A DNA stretch of 8,423 nt. It comes from DASTSN01 sp035549175 (GTDB lineage Bacteria; Bacteroidota; Bacteroidia; Chitinophagales; Chitinophagaceae). Below the pieces are notes generated by a model. That model was given only the letters and a program-made list of their open reading frames with translations, ran no database searches and was not told the DNA's origin. Each line of letters begins with the position of its first letter. The stretch's first letter is position 1. Positions 1-6,217 of this stretch are shown piece after piece. The position numbers and the translations under genes are program-made. The DNA lies in assembly GCA_035549175.1 (NCBI GenBank), contig DASZRL010000083.1, positions 1 to 8,423 of the forward strand, written 5' to 3'.

Positions 1-1
1 C

Positions 2-1999
2 AACCGGCTGAAGGACGGTCGCCTGGAACCGCTTCCGGCCCGGCACGTGGACACGGGCATGGGCCTGGAACGGCTCGTGCGTGTACTGCAGGGCAAGACC
101 TCCAATTACGATACCGACCTGTTTACCGGTACCATCCGCGAAGTGGAGACAATCACCGGGAAATCCTACCAGTTCGGGGACAGCAAACAGGACATTGCGT
201 TCCGGGTGCTGGCCGACCACATCCGGGCCATCAGCTTCACGATTGCTGACGGCCAGCTCCCATCCAATACCGGGGCAGGTTATGTGATCCGGCGGATCCT
301 GCGCCGGGCCGTCCGCTATTATTACTCCTTCCTGGACTACAGGCAGCCCCTGCTGTTCCAGCTGGTCAGCGGACTGGCTGCCCGGTTTGCCGGCGTTTTC
401 GGGGAATTGCAGGCCCAGGAGGATTTCGTGCGCAAAGTGATACGCGAGGAGGAGGAAGCCTTTCTGCGCACCCTGGAAAAAGGGATCGCCAAATTCAATG
501 AACTGGTTGGCAGCGGTCGCGGGCCGGACCGGGATTCCCGGGTCCTGGACGGAGCCGCGGCCTTCCTGCTTTACGATACCTACGGGTTTCCCATTGACCT
601 TACCTGCCTGATGGCGCGGGAAATCGGCTGGGAAGTGGATATGGACCGGTTTACCCAGGAACTGCAGAAACAGAAGGACCGGTCCCGCGCCGCTACGGCG
701 GTGGATACGCAGGACTGGGTCATCCTGGATGAGCAGACCGGCAGCCGGTTCGTCGGGTATGACCGCCTGGAAGATACAACTAGGCTGGTCCGTTATCGCC
801 GGGTCAAGGCCAAAGGCCGGGAAGGCTACCAGCTGGTGCTGGCCACCACCCCCTTTTACGCCGAGAGCGGCGGACAGGTGGGCGACACCGGTCAGCTGCT
901 GTTCGGTCAGCAGGCCCTGGAGGTAACAGACACCAAAAAGGAAAATGACCTGATCATCCATTATACCGACCGGTTGCCGGACCACCCGGAGGTCCCGGTC
1001 ATCGCCCGGGTGGATGGCGGGCGCCGCCAGGCTACCGCCCTGCATCACTCGGCTACCCACCTGCTCCACGCGGCCCTGCGCCGGGTCCTGGGTACGCATG
1101 TGGCCCAGAAGGGGTCGCTGGTCACCAAGGATCACCTGCGGTTCGACTTCTCCCATTTCGCGCGTCTGCAGCCGGAAGAGCTGCTTCGCGTGGAAGAGCT
1201 GGTCAATGAAAAGATCCGCGCGAACCTGCCCGTGGTGATACGGGAAATGCCGCGGGAGGAAGCCCTGCGGCTGGGTGCCATGGCCCTGTTCGGGGAGAAA
1301 TACGGGGATACGGTGCGTGTCGTGACCATGGACCCCGACTACTCGATCGAGCTTTGCGGGGGAACCCATGCCGGCTCGACCGGGGCCCTGGGATTCTTCA
1401 AGATCACGGGGGAATCGGCCGTGGCCGCCGGTGTGCGCCGGATTGAAGCCGTCTGCGGCCGCGCAGCCGAAGCGTATGTCCACGAACAGCTCGACCAGCT
1501 CGCCCGTATCCGGGAGGCCCTGAAAAATCCGGCCGACCCCCTGCGCACCATCGGGTCCCTGCAGGCTGAAAATGCCGAACAGGCCCGGCGGCTGGAACAC
1601 CTGGAGAACCGCTTGCTGGTCGGCGTACGCAACGAACTGCTGACCCGCGACGAGATCATTAACGGGCTGACCTTTGTGGGGGCCCTCGTGGAAGTACCTC
1701 ACCCCGAGGCGCTCAAGAAGCTCTGCGCTGATCTGAAGAACCACCTGCATGATCACGTCATTGTGCTCTGCGCGAATATCGGCGGCAAGCCCTCCGTGGC
1801 CATCGGCATTGCCGAGACCGTGGTGGCGGCCCGGGGCCTGGATGCGGGACGCATCATCAAACAGACGGTGGCTCCCCTCATACGGGGCGGTGGCGGCGGT
1901 CAGAAAACCTTGGCAACGGCAGGTGGTCAGGAAGCCGGGCGGCTGGAGGAGGTTATTGCGGCGGTCAGGGGGATGCTGGCTTCAGAAGCGGTGCTTTGA
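2..1999 (+). CDS. alaS: Alanyl-tRNA synthetase (AlaRS), 5'-truncated by the window edge
   Basis: Cytoplasmic class II synthetase that charges tRNA(Ala) and hydrolyses mischarged Ser/Gly-tRNA(Ala). The reading frame is open from base 2; the first GTG in view (47) lies inside the catalytic domain and is not the start. 665 residues are visible; the family is usually about 870-880, so roughly 210 N-terminal residues, including class II motifs 1 and 2, lie outside. In visible numbering: motif 3 GMGLERL (19-25), tRNA-recognition region with YDTYGFP (from 191), editing domain with HSATH (H349, H353) and CGGTH (C452, H456), which supply the four metal ligands, then a helical linker (about 495-540) and a C-terminal DHHA1-type domain with a glycine run (629-633) followed by ATAGG. 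All editing ligands are present, so the enzyme looks intact. The last 18 bases overlap the 3' end of a convergent gene, and no clear terminator follows directly. Confidence 0.97.
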   Translation, partial: NRLKDGRLEPLPARHVDTGMGLERLVRVLQGKTSNYDTDLFTGTIREVETITGKSYQFGDSKQDIAFRVLADHIRAISFTIADGQLPSNTGAGYVIRRILRRAVRYYYSFLDYRQPLLFQLVSGLAARFAGVFGELQAQEDFVRKVIREEEEAFLRTLEKGIAKFNELVGSGRGPDRDSRVLDGAAAFLLYDTYGFPIDLTCLMAREIGWEVDMDRFTQELQKQKDRSRAATAVDTQDWVILDEQTGSRFVGYDRLEDTTRLVRYRRVKAKGREGYQLVLATTPFYAESGGQVGDTGQLLFGQQALEVTDTKKENDLIIHYTDRLPDHPEVPVIARVDGGRRQATALHHSATHLLHAALRRVLGTHVAQKGSLVTKDHLRFDFSHFARLQPEELLRVEELVNEKIRANLPVVIREMPREEALRLGAMALFGEKYGDTVRVVTMDPDYSIELCGGTHAGSTGALGFFKITGESAVAAGVRRIEAVCGRAAEAYVHEQLDQLARIREALKNPADPLRTIGSLQAENAEQARRLEHLENRLLVGVRNELLTRDEIINGLTFVGALVEVPHPEALKKLCADLKNHLHDHVIVLCANIGGKPSVAIGIAETVVAARGLDAGRIIKQTVAPLIRGGGGGQKTLATAGGQEAGRLEEVIAAVRGMLASEAVL

Positions 2000-2191
2000 T
2001 TTGGGTTCATCCTTTTTCAGGTCGAACTTGCGGGTATCATACAGGGCGCGTAAGGCTGCGAAAATGGCCCCGAAGCATATTACAATGCAAATCACCGCGA
2101 TCGTTACTGCCATAACAGTTAGTTCAATCCAAAAGTAATTCTCTGGCGGGAATTCAGAAATCATTCGCCCACTAAATATCATTTTCCACAT
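1982..2191 (-). CDS. Small single-pass membrane protein, unknown function
   Basis: A 69-residue protein I do not recognise. Residues about 22-47 form a long hydrophobic stretch (ELTVMAVTIAVICIVICFGA and onward) typical of one membrane helix. A highly charged, lysine/arginine-rich tail follows, so by the positive-inside rule the C-terminus should be cytoplasmic. The start is uncertain: ATG at 2191 (used), or in-frame ATGs at 2182 and 2164; none has a strong Shine-Dalgarno sequence. The gene converges on alaS and its last 18 bases, including its stop, overlap the alaS 3' end. It is divergent from the PDZ-protein gene and has CTACG half-sites just upstream of its start. Codon use is more AT-rich in the first half than in neighbouring genes. 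The membrane-helix-plus-basic-tail pattern and the promoter-like upstream region support a real gene, but this rests on pattern only. Confidence 0.55.
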   Translation of the reverse strand: MWKMIFSGRMISEFPPENYFWIELTVMAVTIAVICIVICFGAIFAALRALYDTRKFDLKKDEPKSKHRF

Positions 2192-2198
2192 CTTTCAT

Positions 2199-2221
2199 CG
2201 TAGCAACCCTACGTAGATTTA
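2199..2221 (-). promoter_or_regulatory. CTACG half-site cluster upstream of the small membrane gene
   Basis: Three CGTAG/CTACG pentamers are packed here: CGTAG at 2199-2203, CTACG at 2209-2213 and CGTAG at 2212-2216. The last two form the palindrome CTACGTAG, and read on the minus strand the run begins AATCTACG. The cluster ends 8 bases before the ATG at 2191. The same ATCTACG 7-mer forms the arms of the inverted repeat at 2353-2382. A degenerate -7-like sequence (TAAATCTA on the minus strand, 2221-2214) overlaps it, but it matches TAnnTTTG poorly. Inferred to be a second, weaker operator for the same regulator. Confidence 0.35.
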
Positions 2222-2245
2222 CCTGAAATACCGGTAAATGCCGAA

Positions 2246-2311
2246 GCGCCCCGGAAACCGTTTGCCTGCCCGGGGGCTGCGGGGGCCCCGCCGGACGGGC
2301 TGCGGCGTTTT
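2246..2311. other. GC-rich structured intergenic block with a weak terminator-like hairpin
   Basis: This block separates two AT-rich promoter-like regions. It contains the inverted repeat CCCCGG/CCGGGG (2249-2254 and 2270-2275), the 9-mer GGGCTGCGG repeated directly at 2274-2282 and 2297-2305, and a 5-bp stem CGCCG/CGGCG (2289-2293 and 2303-2307) followed at once by TTTT (2308-2311). On the plus strand this last element could weakly stop alaS read-through before the PDZ-gene promoter. The stem is short and the loop is 9 bases, so termination is only a suggestion. Confidence 0.3.
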
Positions 2312-2325
2312 AACATTTCCGAAAG

Positions 2326-2356
2326 TTTTCGTATTTCAGAAATTGCCCTATATTTG
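2326..2356 (+). promoter_or_regulatory. Bacteroidota-type promoter of the PDZ-protein gene
   Basis: The -7 element TATATTTG (2349-2356) matches the Bacteroidota consensus TAnnTTTG exactly. The T-rich tetramer TTTT at 2326-2329 lies 19 bases upstream, the expected place for the -33 element (consensus TTTG/TTG, so an imperfect match). The predicted transcription start is about 2361-2365, giving a leader of about 30 bases before the ATG at 2394. The last four bases of the -7 element are shared with the left arm of the inverted repeat. Confidence 0.65.
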
Positions 2357-2382
2357 ATCTACGAAAAAAAACGTAGATCAAA
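2353..2382. promoter_or_regulatory. Perfect 11-bp inverted repeat, probable repressor operator
   Basis: Left arm TTTGATCTACG (2353-2363), spacer of eight A (2364-2371), right arm CGTAGATCAAA (2372-2382), with no mismatch. It covers the end of the -7 element and the expected transcription start, so a bound protein would block RNA polymerase. Because the left arm lies mostly upstream of the expected start, an RNA hairpin in the leader is less likely than a DNA operator. The core CTACG/CGTAG resembles the TACA/TGTA half-sites of BlaI/MecI/CopY repressors with one base changed and wider spacing; that assignment is inference. No regulator gene is visible in this window. Confidence 0.6.
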
Positions 2383-2393
2383 ATGGTAAGCAT

Positions 2394-3410
2394 ATGAAAC
2401 GACTCATAACCCGCCTCTCCGCAGTCGCCCTGGCGGCCCTGGTGCTGCCCGGCGCCGTCAGCGCGCAGAAGGAAAAGACGAAGACCGCCCCCCAGAAGCA
2501 GGACACGGAAATGCAGCAGATCATCATCACCCGCAAGGGGGGAAAATCGGATAAACTGCAAATTGAAGTCAACGGCGACAAGGTGACGGTCAACGGAAAG
2601 CCCGCCGAGGAATTCAAGGACGGAGACGTAACGGTCGACCTGAACCGGATGCGCGGCATGGCGCCTCCCACCCGGTTGCGGGTATTCCGCAACGGCGACC
2701 AGCAGATGATCTACCTGAACGAGGATGAGAACCATGCCATGCTGGGTGTGGTCACCGACCAGGCGGACCAGGGCGTGCTCATCCGGGAAGTCACCCAGGA
2801 GAGCGCCGCCGAAAAGGCCGGCCTGAAGGTGGGCGACATCATCACCAAGGTGGACAATACCCAGATCGCAAGCCCGGACGACCTGACCAAGGCCATCCGC
2901 GACCACAAACCCGGGGACAAGGTTTCCATTACCTACCTCCGGGATAACAAAGAACAGCAGGCCAGCGCCGAGCTTACCAAGTGGAAGGGGATGGTAAACT
3001 TCAATGTCATGGGGAATGGCGATCATTTTAATATCGAAATGCCCCAGATGGATTTTCAGCCGCATATGCAGGTCATGCCCCGCGTGCCCCGGGTGGAAGG
3101 ATTCGGGGACCTCTGGGAAGCCTATGCCGGACGTCCGCGCCTGGGCCTTTCCGTCCAGGACACCGAGGATGGCAAGGGAGTTAAAGTGATCGACGTGGAT
3201 GAGGAAGGCAGTGCCCAAAAAGCCGGTATCAAGGAAAATGACCTGATCACGGCCATCAACGACAAGGATGTCAGCAGTGCTGACCAGGTGGCCCAGCTGG
3301 TCAAGGAAAACCGGGACAAGCCTTCCATTATGGTCAGGCTGATCCGGGACGGAAAAACCCAGAATGTGGAAGTGAAGATACCCCGCAAGCTTAAGACGGC
3401 AGATCTTTAA
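2394..3410 (+). CDS. Secreted twin-PDZ protein without a protease domain
   Basis: 338 residues with a classic signal peptide: KR near the N-terminus, a hydrophobic core, and a probable cleavage after AVSA (residue 24), so it should act in the periplasm. Residues 40-85 form a short region with the pattern IEVNGDKVTVNGKPAEEF that I cannot assign. PDZ1 is about 116-195 (MLGVV start, then EKAGLKVGDIITKVD) and PDZ2 about 249-330 (RLGLSV start, then QKAGIKENDLITAIND). These match the GL-x-x-GD-I-I pattern of HtrA/DegP-type PDZ domains, but there is no trypsin-like domain or catalytic triad. The linker (200-245) is rich in Met and Pro. By family knowledge such PDZ modules bind peptide C-termini or exposed strands; here the role could be as a substrate adaptor, chaperone or signalling partner (inference). 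It has its own promoter with an overlapping operator, and a hairpin terminator. Confidence 0.93.
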   Translation: MKRLITRLSAVALAALVLPGAVSAQKEKTKTAPQKQDTEMQQIIITRKGGKSDKLQIEVNGDKVTVNGKPAEEFKDGDVTVDLNRMRGMAPPTRLRVFRNGDQQMIYLNEDENHAMLGVVTDQADQGVLIREVTQESAAEKAGLKVGDIITKVDNTQIASPDDLTKAIRDHKPGDKVSITYLRDNKEQQASAELTKWKGMVNFNVMGNGDHFNIEMPQMDFQPHMQVMPRVPRVEGFGDLWEAYAGRPRLGLSVQDTEDGKGVKVIDVDEEGSAQKAGIKENDLITAINDKDVSSADQVAQLVKENRDKPSIMVRLIRDGKTQNVEVKIPRKLKTADL

Positions 3411-3437
3411 ACCGGTATACATCAACCATGTGTGTGT

Positions 3438-3480
3438 GGAAAGCCCCGCGCTCCGGTTCAGGAGCCGGGGCTTTCCTGTT
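3438..3480 (+). terminator. Hairpin terminator after the PDZ-protein gene
   Basis: The left arm 3438-3454 and right arm 3461-3476 form a 16-bp stem (GGAAAGCCCCG core, one bulged C) with the 6-base loop GGTTCA. The tail TGTT is only a weak T tract. The stem starts 27 bases after the PDZ gene's stop codon. It separates that transcript from gatB, which has its own -7 element. Confidence 0.8.
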
Positions 3481-3509
3481 AAAATGGGCGGAGAGTGTCT
3501 CAAATCGAC

Positions 3510-3517
3510 TAAATTTG
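3510..3517 (+). promoter_or_regulatory. TAnnTTTG -7 element just upstream of gatB
   Basis: TAAATTTG matches the Bacteroidota -7 consensus exactly. No TTTG-like -33 element sits 19-21 bases upstream, where the sequence is GC-rich. The expected transcription start, about 3522-3525, would leave only a few bases before the gatB ATG at 3528, so the message would be nearly leaderless. Confidence 0.5.
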
Positions 3518-3527
3518 CCGACTTGCG

Positions 3528-4982
3528 ATGAGCCTCCTTCCGGATCAATACGAAGTGGTGGTTGGCATGGAAGTGCATGCCCAGCTGATGACCCGCAGCA
3601 AACTGTTCTGCGGGGACAGCGCGGCTTTCGGCGGCGAGCCCAACACGCAGGTGAGCCCGATCACCCTGGGCCATCCGGGCACCCTGCCGCGCATGAACCG
3701 CCAGGCTATCGACATGGCGGTAAAAATGGGACTCGCCTGCCAGTGCCGGCTGGAGACCGACAACTACTTCGCGCGAAAGAATTATTTCTACCCCGATCTC
3801 CCCAAAGGATACCAGGTTTCCCAGCACACCACCCCCATCTGCCGGGGAGGGGCCCTTCGTATCCAGGCGGATGGCCAGGAGAAATGGGTACGCCTGAACC
3901 GGATTCACCTGGAAGAGGATGCGGGCAAAAGCCTGCATGATGTCCGGGCCGGCCACACCGCGATAGATCTCAACCGGGCCGGTACCCCCCTGATCGAAAT
4001 CGTAACGGAACCGGATTTGCGCAGCGCCGAGGAGGCCTACCAGTTCCTGGCGGAAATCCGCCGCCTGGTCCGCTACCTGGAGATCTGCGATGGAAATATG
4101 GAAGAGGGCAGCCTGCGCTGCGACGCCAATATTTCGGTGCGGCGCCGGGGTGAGACCCGGCTGGGCACCAAGGTGGAGGTGAAAAACCTCAACTCCCTGC
4201 GGCATGTGCGTAAGGCCATTGAATGGGAGGCCCGCCGCATGGTCGAGTTGCTGGAAAGCGGCCAGCCCGTGCAGCAGCAGACCCGCAGCTATGACGCGGA
4301 CCGGGGTATCACGTTTGCCACCCGGGAGAAAGAAGAGGCGGATGATTACCGCTATTTTCCCGAACCCGACCTGACACCCTTTCACCTCAGCGAAGACTAT
4401 ATCCGGGAAATCCGCAGCCGCCTGCCCGCCCTGCGGGACGAACGCATCGCCCGGTATACCGGGACCTACGGGTTGTCCGCCTATGATGCCGCCGTACTGA
4501 CGGAGGAACGCACCGTGGCGGATTATTTTGAGGAAGTGGTCCGCCACCTCCCGCACTATAAGGCTGCGGCCAACTGGCTCTCCGGGCCCGTCCGCTCCTG
4601 GATGAATGACCAGGCGGCGGATATTACCAGCTTCCCCGTCACGCCCCTGCAGCTGGCCGGCCTGATCCGGCTGGTTGAGGAAGGCAGGCTGAGCTTTTCT
4701 GCGGCATCGACCCGGCTGCTTCCCGCCCTGCTGCGTACCCCGGGCGCCGACCCGGAAAGCCTTGCGGCCGGGATGAACCTGTTCCAGCAAAGCGATGCCG
4801 CGGCCATCGGAGAACTCATTGACCAGGTCCTGAGCCGCCATGCGGACAAGGTCCGCGAGTATAAAAAGGGCAAGAAGGGACTGCTTGGTCTGTTCGTCGG
4901 GGAGGTCATGAAACTGTCCGGGGGGCAGGCCGATCCCCGGCTGACCAATGACCTGGTCCTTGAAAAATTGAAATCATCATAA
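3528..4982 (+). CDS. gatB: Asp-tRNA(Asn)/Glu-tRNA(Gln) amidotransferase subunit B
   Basis: Subunit B of the GatCAB complex in the cytoplasm. It binds misacylated Glu-tRNA(Gln) or Asp-tRNA(Asn) and holds the kinase/transamidation site, while GatA supplies ammonia. At 484 residues it is normal family length. Cradle domain about 5-300: YEVVVGMEVHAQL (8-20), the PET112/GatB signature IDLNRAGTPLIE (146-157), CDANISVR (198-205), KVEVKNLNS (215-223), and DDYRYFPEPDL (272-282). A helical region and GatB/YqeY tail domain follow (about 345-484), with KGLLGLFVGEVMK and GGQADP (450-470). The CPVC pair seen in many GatB proteins is replaced by SPIT (43-46), so metal binding there is unlikely. The start is at ATG 3528 because the conserved region begins at once and a -7 element lies just upstream. 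gatA and gatC are not in the window. The thioredoxin-like gene follows after 15 bases. Confidence 0.98.
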   Translation: MSLLPDQYEVVVGMEVHAQLMTRSKLFCGDSAAFGGEPNTQVSPITLGHPGTLPRMNRQAIDMAVKMGLACQCRLETDNYFARKNYFYPDLPKGYQVSQHTTPICRGGALRIQADGQEKWVRLNRIHLEEDAGKSLHDVRAGHTAIDLNRAGTPLIEIVTEPDLRSAEEAYQFLAEIRRLVRYLEICDGNMEEGSLRCDANISVRRRGETRLGTKVEVKNLNSLRHVRKAIEWEARRMVELLESGQPVQQQTRSYDADRGITFATREKEEADDYRYFPEPDLTPFHLSEDYIREIRSRLPALRDERIARYTGTYGLSAYDAAVLTEERTVADYFEEVVRHLPHYKAAANWLSGPVRSWMNDQAADITSFPVTPLQLAGLIRLVEEGRLSFSAASTRLLPALLRTPGADPESLAAGMNLFQQSDAAAIGELIDQVLSRHADKVREYKKGKKGLLGLFVGEVMKLSGGQADPRLTNDLVLEKLKSS

Positions 4983-4997
4983 ACCCACTCTATATTT

Positions 4998-6149
4998 ATG
5001 CGAACGCTAGCAATCGTGATGGCTACTGTGCTGGGGCTGGTCTCCTGCAAGAGCGTAAAGACCCGTAGTTTTGAGGTCAGCGGTACCCTGAAGAACGCCC
5101 CCTTCCAGAAGATCTACCTGATCGAAACGCCGGTCGGCATGACCAGCCGGGTCCTGGCCGATTCAGCCGTTCTGGGCAAGGACGGTTCCTTCACCCTGAA
5201 GGGCATCGCCACGGAGGAGACCCTGTATAACCTGTATTTTGCCAACAGCAGCTATCCGTTCTTTTCCATTATCAGTGATGCCCCGAAAGTCAGGTTTACC
5301 GGTGATTTTTCCAATACGAAGGATCCCTTCCAGGTAGAAGGCTCTGCGGCCACCAATGCCATCAAGCAGTTCATGATCGCGGGCAACCCCAAGTGGGAGG
5401 AACTGAACGATATGGGCAAACAACTGGACAGCCTGAAAGCCATTCCGAACTCCGACAGCCTGCAGCAGGCGCTCAACCACCGCGGGCAGGAGGTGATTGA
5501 CAGCATAAAGGCCGATGTGGGCCACTTCATCGACCAGTCCAGCAGCCCGATCGCATCCACATTTTCCATCAATATATTCGGCCAGCTGTACAGCCTGCAG
5601 GAATACGACAGCCTGTTTCATGTGCTGAACCGGAAGTTTCCGGATCACAAGGGTATCGCCAAGGCCCAGAAGGCGCTGGATCAGCAGCTCGCCAGCGCCA
5701 AGGCCCGGGAGGCGCAAGCCGGCCAGCCCAAGTGGGTGGGCAAGAAGGCCCCCGAGCTCACCCTGAAGGACGCCAACGGGAAGGACGTCAGCCTCAGTGC
5801 CTTCCGCGGCAAATATGTCCTGGTGGATTTCTGGGCTTCCTGGTGTGAGCCCTGCCGGGGCGAGAACCCCAATGTCGTGGCTGCCTACAACCGCTTCAAG
5901 GATAAGAATTTTACCATCCTGGGGGTAAGCCTCGATAATAAGAAAACGCCCTGGCTGCAGGCCATCCAGCACGATGGCCTGGCCTGGACGCAGGTAAGCG
6001 ATCTGGCAGGCTGGAACAGCAAGGCGGTCTCCCTGTACAATATCGAATCCATTCCGTATAATGTCCTGGTGGACCCGAGCGGGACGGTGATCGGGGAAAG
6101 CCTTCGCGGTCCGGCCCTGGATCAAAAGCTGGCCGAGGTGCTCAAATAA
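4998..6149 (+). CDS. TlpA/ResA-type thioredoxin lipoprotein with DUF4369-like N-terminal region
   Basis: 383 residues. A lipoprotein signal peptide ends in the lipobox LVSC (Cys17), so the protein should be anchored in the envelope and face the periplasm or the surface. Residues about 24-125 form a beta-rich region like DUF4369 (FEVSGTLKNAPFQKIYLIE, then DGSFTLKG), a common N-terminal partner of thioredoxin domains in Bacteroidota. A helical linker spans about 130-240. The AhpC/TSA-thioredoxin domain is about 246-383, with WCEPC (Cys283, Cys286) as the redox motif and IP (Pro353) as the probable cis-proline. All redox residues are present, so thiol-disulfide exchange is likely, perhaps in reduction of cytochrome c apoproteins or other envelope proteins; the substrate is unknown. 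The gene begins 15 bases after gatB with no clear promoter of its own, so it is probably co-transcribed, and it ends at a strong terminator. Confidence 0.95.
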   Translation: MRTLAIVMATVLGLVSCKSVKTRSFEVSGTLKNAPFQKIYLIETPVGMTSRVLADSAVLGKDGSFTLKGIATEETLYNLYFANSSYPFFSIISDAPKVRFTGDFSNTKDPFQVEGSAATNAIKQFMIAGNPKWEELNDMGKQLDSLKAIPNSDSLQQALNHRGQEVIDSIKADVGHFIDQSSSPIASTFSINIFGQLYSLQEYDSLFHVLNRKFPDHKGIAKAQKALDQQLASAKAREAQAGQPKWVGKKAPELTLKDANGKDVSLSAFRGKYVLVDFWASWCEPCRGENPNVVAAYNRFKDKNFTILGVSLDNKKTPWLQAIQHDGLAWTQVSDLAGWNSKAVSLYNIESIPYNVLVDPSGTVIGESLRGPALDQKLAEVLK

Positions 6150-6175
6150 ACGGATCCTTCATCCCCAATACGTGT

Positions 6176-6217
6176 AAAACCAGGGGCCCGTGGATTACCG
6201 CGGGCCCCTGGTTTTTT
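6176..6217. terminator. Bidirectional terminator between convergent genes
   Basis: The left arm 6176-6193 and right arm 6198-6215 form an 18-bp stem (AAAACCAGGGGCCCG core, one G-U pair) with the loop ATTA. Six T follow on the plus strand (6212-6217), giving a textbook terminator for the gatB-thioredoxin unit. On the minus strand, AAAA at 6176-6179 provides a shorter T tract for the transporter gene. The transporter's stop codon (6217-6219) shares its first base with the end of the plus-strand T run. Confidence 0.9.

Noticed and set aside
47..49. GTG at 47 as the start of alaS
   Set aside because: It lies in the HVDTGMGLER segment of class II motif 3 and the frame continues upstream to the window edge, so the real start is outside.
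1749..2138. 129-codon plus-strand frame spanning the alaS end and the following intergenic region
   Set aside because: Its first part is an out-of-frame reading of conserved alaS sequence, and the rest is opposite the more convincing membrane-protein frame.
2383..2397. Four-codon upstream frame (ATG GTA AGC ATA TGA) whose stop overlaps the ATG of the PDZ gene
   Set aside because: It has no ribosome binding site and is short enough to occur by chance, and there is no sign of attenuation or coupling beyond the overlap.
3428..3940. 170-codon plus-strand frame through the terminator and gatB start
   Set aside because: It crosses the hairpin terminator and overlaps gatB out of frame; there is no domain or signal in it.
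2310..4841. 843-codon open frame on the minus strand across the PDZ gene and most of gatB
   Set aside because: It is antisense to two clearly recognisable genes, runs through their intergenic terminator, and its translation shows low-complexity Gly/His/Ala/Leu/Asp composition with no recognisable domain. Long antisense frames are expected in GC-rich genes with biased third positions.
4990..4997. TATATTTA, a near match to the TAnnTTTG -7 element, before the thioredoxin gene
   Set aside because: It abuts the ATG, so the transcription start would fall inside the coding region. The last consensus base is also wrong.
5163..6125. 320-codon open frame on the minus strand opposite the thioredoxin lipoprotein gene
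   Set aside because: It is a shadow of a well-supported coding region with intact redox motifs and signal peptide, and it has no domain of its own.
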